The position numbers and the translations under genes were made by a program. From NCBI GenBank assembly GCA_945901825.1, contig CAMDMC010000071.1:1-8420 (forward strand): a stretch of 8,420 nt of DNA, read 5' to 3'. The notes beneath the pieces were generated by a model that did no database searches, was not told where the DNA came from, and worked only from the letters and a program-made list of their open reading frames with translations. Source of the DNA: Bordetella parapertussis (GTDB lineage: Bacteria > Pseudomonadota > Gammaproteobacteria > Burkholderiales > Burkholderiaceae_A). This document shows, one piece after another, positions 1-6,539 of this stretch (the first letter of the stretch is position 1; the number at the start of each line of letters is the position of its first letter).

Positions 1-892
1 TAAGACGTGAGTCTCGCCAGCTTCTTCGCTCAGACAGACCTTTGCGAGGAAGCAAAGCTCGCCTCTGTTGCTCTGCGTTTTCAATAACGTCGTCTGTCCA
101 CTGGTCAATACTGATTTGTTCTAAGGCAATTTTTTGATACATGTCACCATATCTTTTACAGTAGTCTTGTAAGCCATTCGGTGCATTTAGATCGATGGTC
201 TCAAAAGGGCCCATGAAAGACCATCGAAGTCCTAAACCGTCCCTCACAGTTCGATCAAGATCCTCAACGCTTACAACGCCTCTCTCAACTAAACGGAAGG
301 CTTCACGTAATAGGGCTCCTTGGAGCCGATTTAGAACAAATCCCTCCACCTCATCATTCACAGTTACTGGCTTTTGCTTTAGAAACTCCATGAAGAGGCG
401 TGTGCGTGAGATAACCTGGGGATCAGTCCATGGAGCCCCGCAGATCTCAACCACTGGAATTAAATAGGGAGGATTGACAGGATGAACGACAAGGCAGCGA
501 TGACGTCCAGACAGAGCCTCGGTAAACGACGAGGAAGGGATACTAGACGTTGAACTCGCGACAATCGCTTCAGGTGGGGCGACAGCATCTATCTGCCGAA
601 AGATCTTGAGCTTAGTCTGAAGTATCTCTGGCAGGTTTTCTTGGACATACTCTGTGTTTGATAGAGCGTCATCAAGAGATGTAGCTAGCTTAATCCTTGA
701 AAGTATTACCTCGGGTTTGTCAACCAAATTGTAGCTCTGCAATGTTTTCAACTGACTCGTTATCGTACTTAGAGCCATCGGCAGCGCCTCTGGCTTATCG
801 TCCCAGAGACAAACGTTACAACCTGCACGCGCAAAGACAATTGCCCAGGCCTGCCCTATAAGCCCCACTCCAATTACCGAGGTGTTCAACAT
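1..892 (-). CDS. 3-hydroxyacyl-CoA dehydrogenase-fold enzyme, lambda-crystallin / L-gulonate 3-dehydrogenase type (3' end off the window)
   Basis: Predicted cytoplasmic NAD-dependent dehydrogenase of a 3-hydroxy acid or 3-hydroxyacyl substrate. The frame is open from the ATG at 892 to the left edge: 297 codons are visible, and the family is usually about 315-325, so roughly the last 20 are missing. The N-terminal Rossmann motif GVGLIG is at residues 8-13. An EN pair follows at 85-86, SSTSS at 113-117, and the catalytic HPVNPP motif has His137, Asn140 and partner Glu149. The C-terminal helical domain has EGFVLNRLQ, then DGLGLRWSFMGPFET, then a WRD near the visible end. This layout fits lambda-crystallin/L-gulonate 3-dehydrogenase and L-carnitine dehydrogenase better than the large fatty-oxidation proteins. 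The substrate is not decided by sequence. The gene starts 16 bp after the upstream SDR stop with only a weak GTGGA-like ribosome site, so it probably depends on coupling within the operon. Confidence 0.87.
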   Translation of the reverse strand, partial: MLNTSVIGVGLIGQAWAIVFARAGCNVCLWDDKPEALPMALSTITSQLKTLQSYNLVDKPEVILSRIKLATSLDDALSNTEYVQENLPEILQTKLKIFRQIDAVAPPEAIVASSTSSIPSSSFTEALSGRHRCLVVHPVNPPYLIPVVEICGAPWTDPQVISRTRLFMEFLKQKPVTVNDEVEGFVLNRLQGALLREAFRLVERGVVSVEDLDRTVRDGLGLRWSFMGPFETIDLNAPNGLQDYCKRYGDMYQKIALEQISIDQWTDDVIENAEQQRRALLPRKGLSERRSWRDSRL

Positions 893-908
893 TTTAGATT
901 CCACTTAT

Positions 909-1691
909 CTAAATCAATGCCTGGGTATGGCCATCAACAACCAGCTCCTGACCCGTGATATTTTTAGCAGCATCACTAGCTGCAAACAAAGCCATGTTCG
1001 CAACATCTCTTGCAGTTACAAGTCGACCAAGTACGGCTTGCTTCTCGTGCCGCGTTGACAACTCTTTCTCGGGAATGCCAAGCGCTTTAGCCTTTGACGC
1101 AATCACAGCGCGAATTCTTGGTCCCTCAACGGCACCAGGCAAAATAGCATTCACACGTATACCAAATGGACCGAGCTCAATAGCTAGCGACTTGCTGAAG
1201 CCAACTACCGCCCACTTCGATGCGGAATAGGGACTGCGCCCCGCGAAACCAAGATGTCCAGCCGCGGAGGAAAGGTTGAGCATCACGCCAGAAGTTGATT
1301 GTTTAAGTAGTGGTACCGCTTCTCGAGCACAAAGGAATTGACTCGTAATGTTCACAGCTAAGGTCTGGTCCCAGTCATTCTTGTTAAGTGTTTCAACTGA
1401 ACCTGTAGGACCAGCGATCCCGGCATTATTTATTAACACATCAAGGCCTGAGAGAGCGTCTTGAACCCTCTCAAACAAAACTTTAACGTCCCGTTCCTCC
1501 GAAACATTCGCCTCGGTCGTTATTAAATCGGGAAGCTCCTTCTTGGCCTCTGCAAGCGCGCTGGTATTTATATCGCAGACCATTACGCGATAGCCCACCT
1601 CTGAAAAAGCCCGAGCCATTTCAAGACCAATTCCACTTGCCCCTGCGGTGATCAGGACGCGCCTGCCTTTCATACTGAAATCATTAAACAT
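909..1691 (-). CDS. SDR-family NAD(P)-dependent oxidoreductase (classical type)
   Basis: A 260-residue classical short-chain dehydrogenase/reductase, normal length for the family. The cofactor-binding motif is TAGASGIG at residues 15-22. An Asp at 40 at the end of the second beta strand suggests NAD rather than NADP. NNAG is at 88-91, the structural Asn in AVNI is at 114, and the catalytic Ser is in LNLSSAAG at about 141-142. The YSASK motif gives Tyr155 and Lys159, and a PG motif follows at 185-186. An insertion around 190-215 (rich in A, K and E) forms the variable substrate lid. The start ATG is preceded by GAGAG with a 6-nt spacer, and the gap to the upstream ATPase stop is 9 bp, so it lies in the transporter operon. 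It probably oxidises a hydroxyl on the imported compound or an intermediate. The substrate is unknown. Confidence 0.9.
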   Translation of the reverse strand: MFNDFSMKGRRVLITAGASGIGLEMARAFSEVGYRVMVCDINTSALAEAKKELPDLITTEANVSEERDVKVLFERVQDALSGLDVLINNAGIAGPTGSVETLNKNDWDQTLAVNITSQFLCAREAVPLLKQSTSGVMLNLSSAAGHLGFAGRSPYSASKWAVVGFSKSLAIELGPFGIRVNAILPGAVEGPRIRAVIASKAKALGIPEKELSTRHEKQAVLGRLVTARDVANMALFAASDAAKNITGQELVVDGHTQALI

Positions 1692-1700
1692 AAATTTCTC

Positions 1701-2777
1701 TCATATCCAAAGTTTTTCCTTGCGGAACTCTAAATCGGTAAGCAACCGATAGGCTTCGCCTTGATACGCTATAAGGCCGCGATCAAGGACAACAGCAGTG
1801 TCTGAAATGGCGAGCGCCAAATCCAGGTTATGGTCTACGACTAGTATGGTGAGCTTCCCCTTTAAGACCAGGATCGCGTTAAACACTTCCTCTATCATCG
1901 CTGGTGAGAGGCCCTCAAATGGCTCATCGAGAAGAAGTACCTGAACATGGCCGGCCAGTGCGCGGGCAATAGCTACCATTTGCTGCTCTCCACCCGATAG
2001 CAGGGTGGCGTCAACCAGGTAACGTTCCCTCAGGCGCGGGAAGATCTTAAAAATTTGTTCATCTGTCCATCCCGCTTTGCCATGACTGGACCTCTTAATA
2101 CGGCCAAGCATAAGATTGTCTTGTACCGTTAGGCCAGAAAAAAGACGCCGACCCTGCGGCACGAATGCAATACCGAGCCTAGCCATAGCCTCTGGAACAG
2201 GTGTGGTGATTCTATTTCCAGCCAGTTCGATAACCCCCGAACCAAGGCGAGCGAGGCCCATGAGACTTTTTAGAAGTGTTGACTTGCCAGCCCCATTACG
2301 TCCAAGTACTGCGATAACTTCCCCTTGACGAGCATCAAACGAAATATCCGAAAGAATATGGCTCTTACCGTAAAAAGCATTAAGACCTGATATTTTGAGT
2401 ACAAGGTCTTTCCTCAACTCGACTGGTTTTACCTTCGCCGCCAAAGATTGACTACCCGAGCCTATATAAATTTCACGAACTCGAGAATCATTACGAATCT
2501 CTTCGGACATTCCTTCAACAAGGACCTCACCCTGATTCATCACCGTTATTTTGTCCGCCATTGCAAAGACACGATCGACATCGTGCTCAACGAGCAGAAC
2601 TCCAATACGATCACCCAGCTTTCGAATCAGCCTTCCAATGCGATCCCGCTCAGACGCCGCGAGACCTGCTAAAGGCTCATCAAGCAGAATAACGCGCGGT
2701 GCAGACCCCAGCGCTAATCCCATATCCACAAGGCGCTGACCCCCATAAGAAAGGTCCTCAGCGAGGGCGCTCTCCAT
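1701..2777 (-). CDS. Downstream part of a frameshifted ABC fusion: C-terminal half of LivG-type ATPase plus complete LivF-type ATPase
   Basis: This frame encodes two pieces of HAAT (branched-chain amino acid type) ATPases. Numbering is from the ATG at 2777. Residues about 5-105 are the second half of a LivG-like domain: signature LSYGGQ at 9-14, Walker B VILLDEP at 29-35, H-loop His65, and a typical LivG end with RNDSRVREIYIG. After a short linker, residues about 125-358 are a full LivF-like ATPase: Walker A GRNGAGKS at 159-166, Q-loop FVPQ at 205-208, signature LSGGEQQ at 260-266, Walker B VLLLDEP at 280-286, and H-loop His316. The first ATPase lacks its Walker A here because that lies upstream in the other frame, so the ATG at 2777 is unlikely to be a natural start. 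No convincing ribosome site precedes it. The LivF half by itself looks intact. Confidence 0.85.
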   Translation of the reverse strand: MESALAEDLSYGGQRLVDMGLALGSAPRVILLDEPLAGLAASERDRIGRLIRKLGDRIGVLLVEHDVDRVFAMADKITVMNQGEVLVEGMSEEIRNDSRVREIYIGSGSQSLAAKVKPVELRKDLVLKISGLNAFYGKSHILSDISFDARQGEVIAVLGRNGAGKSTLLKSLMGLARLGSGVIELAGNRITTPVPEAMARLGIAFVPQGRRLFSGLTVQDNLMLGRIKRSSHGKAGWTDEQIFKIFPRLRERYLVDATLLSGGEQQMVAIARALAGHVQVLLLDEPFEGLSPAMIEEVFNAILVLKGKLTILVVDHNLDLALAISDTAVVLDRGLIAYQGEAYRLLTDLEFRKEKLWI

Positions 2778-4216
2778 GCCTGTACACCAAGATATCTAAT
2801 AAGATCGTCGGTCTGCTGCTGAGTAACCTGCAGAGAATCCAAGCGCTTTATCATCGAAAACCGGGAAGAATCACGGGCTAAGACCGAGAGCTCTAGATTG
2901 CTGCGAACACTTAACCCCTTAAATAAATTGGTGATCTGGAACGATCTTGACATCCCCATCTGACAAATCTGGTCTGGGCTTTCCAAAGAAAGATCGTAAT
3001 TGCCCAAGTGCACCGAACCCGAATTGGGTGGGAACATCCCCGATAGAATATTGAACAGAGATGTCTTTCCTGCGCCATTTGGACCGATTAGAGCGTGTAC
3101 ACCAATTGCATCGACATTAAGATTAACCTGGGTGACTGCTTGAATACCGCCGAAGCTTTTGTTGATGGCTCGACATTGAAGTTTGACAGACGCGTCAGAT
3201 TTTAAGAACGGAGGGAAAAAGTCTTGATCTACCGGAACAGTGCGGTCGCCCATTGCAGCCCCTGTCGTTTTTTCGGGTACGAAGATTCGATAGGTTCGCC
3301 CCCAAATCCCAACGAGTCCCGATGGAGTCACCAAGATAAAAAAGACAAAAATTAGGCCAAAGTACAAAAGCCAGTTGTCTGTGTACATCGATAGATATTC
3401 ACGGAAAAGGATGTAGAAGAGCGCGCCGAGAATAGGCCCGTAAAAGCTTCTCATTCCTCCAATCAAGGCAATCGCCAAAAGTTCGCCGGAAAACGTCAAC
3501 GACATTGATTCCGTAGAAGCGATTCGATGGGACAAAACGCCAAGTGCTCCTGCCAATCCAGTAATCGAGGCTGAAATAACAAAAGCAAGTAGCTTGTAAG
3601 ACCTAACATCAAAACCAACAAAGCTTGTACGTTGCTCATTTTCGCGAATGGCTGTTAACACCCGTCCGAACGGTGAGTTGGTCAGTCTTAGAAGAAAAGC
3701 AACAATGGCAAGGGAGATAACAGCTACGAACCCGTACAAGACGTAGCCTTGATCAAGGTCTAGTCCAAAGACAGGATAACGTTCGATACCACCAAGACCG
3801 TTTTCACCACCAGTTAAGGCGGTCCAACGATAGGAGACCGCAAAACAAAGCGCTCCAAAGGCAAGTGTAAGTAAAGAGAAATACACCCCGCGACGCCTGA
3901 GAATAAGAAGACCCACAATAAAAGCTATAAAAGCGACGACAACTATTGCAGACAACAACGGCAACAGGGTTGAACCCTCAAAAAACCTGAGTTGGAGGAT
4001 GCCCATCGTGTAGCCACCGATTCCAAACCAAGCACCATGGCCAAAAGAAACTAACCCGGTATAACCGAGTAATAAATTAAGCGCTAGTCCAGCAAGGGCT
4101 AGCACGACACATTCAACAGCGGTGCTATAAGTTAGGCCACCTAAGGACAAGGCCACGGGAAGGAGCAACAGACCAATCCCGATGAGGCCTAGTTGCTTCA
4201 GTTCTTTAGGGTGCAC
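2714..4216 (-). CDS. Upstream part of a frameshifted ABC fusion: LivM-type permease plus N-terminal half of LivG-type ATPase
   Basis: Residues 1-310 form a complete LivM-like inner-membrane permease with many hydrophobic spans. It shows the family landmarks GYTGLVSFGHGAWFGIGGY (51-69), RRRGVYFSLLTLAFG (107-121), TGGENGLGGI (135-144), the cytoplasmic coupling loop around FGRVLTAIRENEQRTSFVG (183-201), and GGMRSFYGPILGA (253-265). After a linker of about 35 residues, an ATPase domain begins near 344, with Walker A GPNGAGKT at 378-385 and Q-loop Gln427 in RSFQITNLF. Homology stops at about residue 481. The last 19 residues are out-of-frame sequence ending at a TAG, while the matching continuation lies in the -1 frame. 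The start is GTG at 4216: GGAG sits 6 nt upstream inside the end of the preceding permease gene, only 3 bp beyond its stop, so the two are tightly coupled. Confidence 0.87.
   Translation of the reverse strand: MHPKELKQLGLIGIGLLLLPVALSLGGLTYSTAVECVVLALAGLALNLLLGYTGLVSFGHGAWFGIGGYTMGILQLRFFEGSTLLPLLSAIVVVAFIAFIVGLLILRRRGVYFSLLTLAFGALCFAVSYRWTALTGGENGLGGIERYPVFGLDLDQGYVLYGFVAVISLAIVAFLLRLTNSPFGRVLTAIRENEQRTSFVGFDVRSYKLLAFVISASITGLAGALGVLSHRIASTESMSLTFSGELLAIALIGGMRSFYGPILGALFYILFREYLSMYTDNWLLYFGLIFVFFILVTPSGLVGIWGRTYRIFVPEKTTGAAMGDRTVPVDQDFFPPFLKSDASVKLQCRAINKSFGGIQAVTQVNLNVDAIGVHALIGPNGAGKTSLFNILSGMFPPNSGSVHLGNYDLSLESPDQICQMGMSRSFQITNLFKGLSVRSNLELSVLARDSSRFSMIKRLDSLQVTQQQTDDLIRYLGVQAWRAPSLRTFLMGVSALWIWD
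2760..2776 (-). other. Probable one-base frameshift site in the LivM-LivG-LivF fusion
   Basis: Upstream of this stretch the family-like reading is in one frame (…RYLGVQAW). Downstream it is in the frame reached by stepping back one base (ALAEDLSYGGQ…). The distance from the GTG at 4216 to the stop at 1701 is 2516 bases, one short of a multiple of three. Adding one C to the CCC run on the coding strand (GGG at 2765-2767 on the plus strand) would give a smooth A-P-L-A-E-D junction and an 838-residue open frame. The exact base is inference; the frame change itself is seen directly. Confidence 0.75.
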
Positions 4217-4219
4217 CGA

Positions 4220-5101
4220 TTACTCCAGACGCTCAACACGCTCGCCCAAAAGTCCCCTTGGGCGAATGATCAAAATGAGCAGCATAAGTAAGTAAAGAGA
4301 AGCTTCGGACGCTGCGGGAAAAAAGTATGCGGTTAAGCCCCGTATGACCCCAACTAAAATCGCGGCAAGAACGACCCCCCAGAAGCTTCCAAGACCCCCA
4401 ATCACGACCACAACAAAGGCTGCTGTTAAGATCTCTTGGCCCATAGCCGGCTGAACGCCTGTAATTGGGGCTAAAAGAACGCCAGCCAGTCCGGCCAAAC
4501 CAATCCCTAAGCCCGCCACTGCGGTCATGATCGGATTAAGAGATATACCCAGCGCCCTCACCATATCTGGGTCGTTAATACCAGCTTTGACTATCTTGCC
4601 AAAGGATGTCTTGTTTAAAAGCAGCCAAGTAGACGCTGCTGCCAAGATAGCAACGCTTAGCATAGCCACTCGGTAATACGGATAAAAGAAATCGCCTACT
4701 GCAAATTGACCATACGCAAAAGCTGGAATGGGAAAAGCAAGAGGGGAGGCTCCGTAAATCATACGTAAGCTCTGCTCAATAATCATCGAAAGAGCAAATG
4801 TAAAAAGCAACCCAAGCGTAGGATCTGATTTGTAGAATCGCCTTAAGAAAAAACGTTCAACAAACATACCAAGTAAGGCAACCAGAATTGGAGATGCCAC
4901 GAAAGCGTAGCCATAGTCCATATACTTGGTGAGCGTAACGACTAAATAGGCACCTATGGCGTAGAAAGCGCCATGCGCTAGGTTGACGACCCCCCCGAGG
5001 CTAAAAATTATTGATAGACCAAGTGCTATTAAAAGGTAATAGCACCCCAGCAACAGGCCATTAATGACCTGTTGGAGGAGAAAAATTAGCTCTATCTGCA
5101 A
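4220..5101 (-). CDS. LivH-type permease of a HAAT-family ABC importer
   Basis: Inner-membrane permease subunit pairing with the LivM-type permease just downstream. From the TTG at 5101 it is 293 residues, normal for LivH. Motifs include LLQQVINGLLLG at the N-terminus, GGVVNLAHGAFYAIGAY (36-52), a coupling loop near SFGKIVKAGINDPDMVRALGI (about 166-186), GLAGLAGVL after it, GGLGSFWGVVLA (235-246) and a C-terminal RPRGLLGE. No ATG is available. A longer TTG start at 5140 is possible, but it would lie inside the loop of a strong hairpin (5119-5152), whereas the TTG at 5101 places LQQ at the same distance from the start as in E. coli LivH. Neither TTG has a clear Shine-Dalgarno. The gene follows the binding-protein stop and is translationally coupled to the next permease. 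Confidence 0.88.
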   Translation of the reverse strand: MQIELIFLLQQVINGLLLGCYYLLIALGLSIIFSLGGVVNLAHGAFYAIGAYLVVTLTKYMDYGYAFVASPILVALLGMFVERFFLRRFYKSDPTLGLLFTFALSMIIEQSLRMIYGASPLAFPIPAFAYGQFAVGDFFYPYYRVAMLSVAILAAASTWLLLNKTSFGKIVKAGINDPDMVRALGISLNPIMTAVAGLGIGLAGLAGVLLAPITGVQPAMGQEILTAAFVVVVIGGLGSFWGVVLAAILVGVIRGLTAYFFPAASEASLYLLMLLILIIRPRGLLGERVERLE

Positions 5102-5118
5102 GATGCTGGTTAAGAAAG

Positions 5119-5152
5119 ATTCGTGGCGACCTGAGGTCAAGACGCCACGAAT
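5119..5152 (-). terminator. Intercistronic hairpin between binding-protein and permease genes (attenuator or mRNA-stabilising stem-loop)
   Basis: On the minus strand ATTCGTGGCG pairs perfectly with CGCCACGAAT across a 14-nt loop, giving a 10-bp stem. It starts 8 bp past the binding-protein stop codon (5161-5163) and is followed by CTTTCTTAA, only moderately U-rich. Such stem-loops between a binding-protein gene and its permease genes are well known for reducing downstream expression and protecting the upstream mRNA 3' end. Whether this one terminates or only stabilises is not decidable here. The stem also contains the alternative permease start at 5140 in its loop. Confidence 0.6.
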
Positions 5153-5160
5153 AAACCCAA

Positions 5161-6429
5161 CTACAGATTACATACGTTACCTTCGGCAGTGGTTTCACTC
5201 TTGGTCGGTAGCAGGATATCAAGAGGCTCATTGGGGCCTGGTACGGGTGCGCTTGTACGCATGAAGTCATTTGGCTTTTTCCCAGGCTTTGAATCTGGCT
5301 CTATTGTGTACATCTCGTAAACCATCTGATGGTCCCAGGGTCGGAAGTAGGCCTGCCGTCCCCTTAGGGCATCAAACTTGACGTCACTAGCCAAATAATC
5401 AATCACCTTCTCTGCATCCATTGTTTTCTTATCCGTGATTGCTTGTGCCAAGATCTTGATTGCCAAATAGTCGTTTACTGCCTGATTGTCAGGAAGCTTA
5501 CCCCAACGCTTCTCAAACACGGACACAAACTTTTTTGCGGCAGGCGCTTCAACCTGATGGGTCCAGATAATCGGCCAAAGACCGCTAAATGCGGTCTGCC
5601 CTGCACCCCATACACTCGCCATATTCATATCGGCGCCAGCAAATGGGACCTTTATTCCAAATTCGTTGTACTGCTTCACAAAGTTCGTCGTCTGGTTACC
5701 CGCTAGGTTACTCATTACCAAGTCTGGCTTTTGCTGACGTATTTTCAGCATTGAAGCACTGAACTCTGTAGCGTCTGTTGGGATCATGTCGTTTGTTAGA
5801 AAGATTGCTCCGTTTGCGTCCATGAAGGCTTTTGTGCGCTTGAACAAATCGTGACCGAAGGCATAGTCTGCAGTGAATGCCATCCAGCGCTTACCCTGAA
5901 CCATATTCCGCCTTAAAAGCTCTCTACCAACCGTACGCACGTACATCGTGTTTGATGCTTCCAGGTGAAACATGTATCGACTACAGTCTTTGCCGCGTAA
6001 TCCGTCTGAATTACACCCCGTCTGAAGGAAAGGGACTTTCGCGCGAGTCGCAACCTGCGAGATTGTCAGCCCGGAAGCAGAACTAATTTCACCCACGAGA
6101 AAGTTGACCTTATCGCGCTCGACCATTCTCTGGGCCTTAGTAGTGGCTGTCTGAGGATTGACACTGTCCTCGGTTAATAACTTGATCTGACGGCCCAGAA
6201 CACCTCCGCTTTTATTGACCTCTTCGACTGCTAGGGTTACACCCATAAAGGCGAACTCACCCATAGGCCCCAAAAATCCAGTCCTTGGGGTTAGGTGGCC
6301 AATCGTTATTGGCTGCTCACCCTGTGCACGAATAAAGGCTGGCATCGCAAGACCTGCTGCTAAGGCAGCAGAACCCTGAATAACTTTACGCCTCGAATGA
6401 GATTTCATATCGTTTCGCTGTGATTTCAT
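5161..6429 (-). CDS. HAAT-family (LivK-like, Peripla_BP_6) solute-binding protein with Tat-type signal
   Basis: A 422-residue periplasmic binding protein that captures the substrate and delivers it to the permeases encoded immediately downstream. The N-terminus has a twin-arginine signal: SRRKVIQ with Arg13-Arg14, a hydrophobic stretch at about 18-32, and a likely cleavage after the Ala of FIRA at 35. The mature type I binding fold begins with ITIGHLTPRTGFLGPMG (41-57). It continues with AVEEVNKSGGVLGR (67-80), VGEISSASG (112-120), and Cys139/Cys149, which probably form the disulfide common in this family. The ligand is unknown; these proteins bind amino acids, amides, urea, aromatic acids and other carboxylates. 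The ATG at 6429 is chosen because AGGAG lies 7 nt upstream, while the internal Met8 has no ribosome site. It is the first gene of the operon, divergent from the GntR regulator. Confidence 0.93.
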   Translation of the reverse strand: MKSQRNDMKSHSRRKVIQGSAALAAGLAMPAFIRAQGEQPITIGHLTPRTGFLGPMGEFAFMGVTLAVEEVNKSGGVLGRQIKLLTEDSVNPQTATTKAQRMVERDKVNFLVGEISSASGLTISQVATRAKVPFLQTGCNSDGLRGKDCSRYMFHLEASNTMYVRTVGRELLRRNMVQGKRWMAFTADYAFGHDLFKRTKAFMDANGAIFLTNDMIPTDATEFSASMLKIRQQKPDLVMSNLAGNQTTNFVKQYNEFGIKVPFAGADMNMASVWGAGQTAFSGLWPIIWTHQVEAPAAKKFVSVFEKRWGKLPDNQAVNDYLAIKILAQAITDKKTMDAEKVIDYLASDVKFDALRGRQAYFRPWDHQMVYEMYTIEPDSKPGKKPNDFMRTSAPVPGPNEPLDILLPTKSETTAEGNVCNL

Positions 6430-6436
6430 TTCATGT

Positions 6437-6441
6437 CTCCT
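6437..6441 (-). promoter_or_regulatory. Shine-Dalgarno AGGAG of the solute-binding protein gene
   Basis: AGGAG on the minus strand, 7 nt before the ATG at 6429. It is the strongest ribosome site in the window, fitting the high expression expected of a binding protein. A second ATG at 6434 lies too close to it and reads only Met-Lys-stop, its TGA overlapping the real start. Confidence 0.75.
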
Positions 6442-6496
6442 GAGTTTTGAGTTCGCACGCTAAACTTACGCTTCACTACTTAAGGTATCTTAGCTA

Positions 6497-6508
6497 CTGT
6501 GATCACAG
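6497..6508. promoter_or_regulatory. Perfect 12-bp palindrome, candidate operator of the divergent GntR/FCD regulator
   Basis: CTGTGATCACAG is a perfect palindrome in the 110-bp divergent region between the binding-protein gene and the regulator. FCD-type GntR repressors bind short palindromes of this size in divergent promoters and commonly repress both sides. A weak minus-strand -10-like TAAGAT sits just downstream of it (6487-6492), so a bound repressor would cover the promoter spacer of the transporter operon. No good -35 was found, so the promoter itself is unsure. It resembles two CRP half-sites without the usual 6-bp spacer, so it is not a CRP site. Confidence 0.6.
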
Positions 6509-6539
6509 ATCATAGTTAGTGCAAACCCTAGTTCCGACT

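Noticed and set aside
195..467. A plus-strand 90-residue open frame inside the left-edge dehydrogenase
   Set aside because: The opposite strand carries a continuous, motif-complete dehydrogenase frame here. The plus-strand reading is Ser/Arg/Thr-rich shadow sequence.
1..892. Calling the left-edge gene a fatty-acid beta-oxidation enzyme (FadB/PaaH-like)
   Set aside because: The HPVNPP context, the GLGLRWSFMGPFET stretch and the WRD near the end fit the lambda-crystallin/gulonate dehydrogenase branch better, and no thiolase or hydratase lies nearby.
2714..2777. Programmed -1 ribosomal frameshifting in the ABC fusion
   Set aside because: The direction is right for a -1 event, but I see no canonical X XXY YYZ slippery heptamer in frame. 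The only long homopolymer (GGGGG) lies after the signature motif, too late to restore it.
5061..5270. Small minus-strand open frame across the binding-protein/permease junction, and its plus-strand counterpart
   Set aside because: Both lie over well-supported coding sequence plus the hairpin, and neither shows a recognisable domain.
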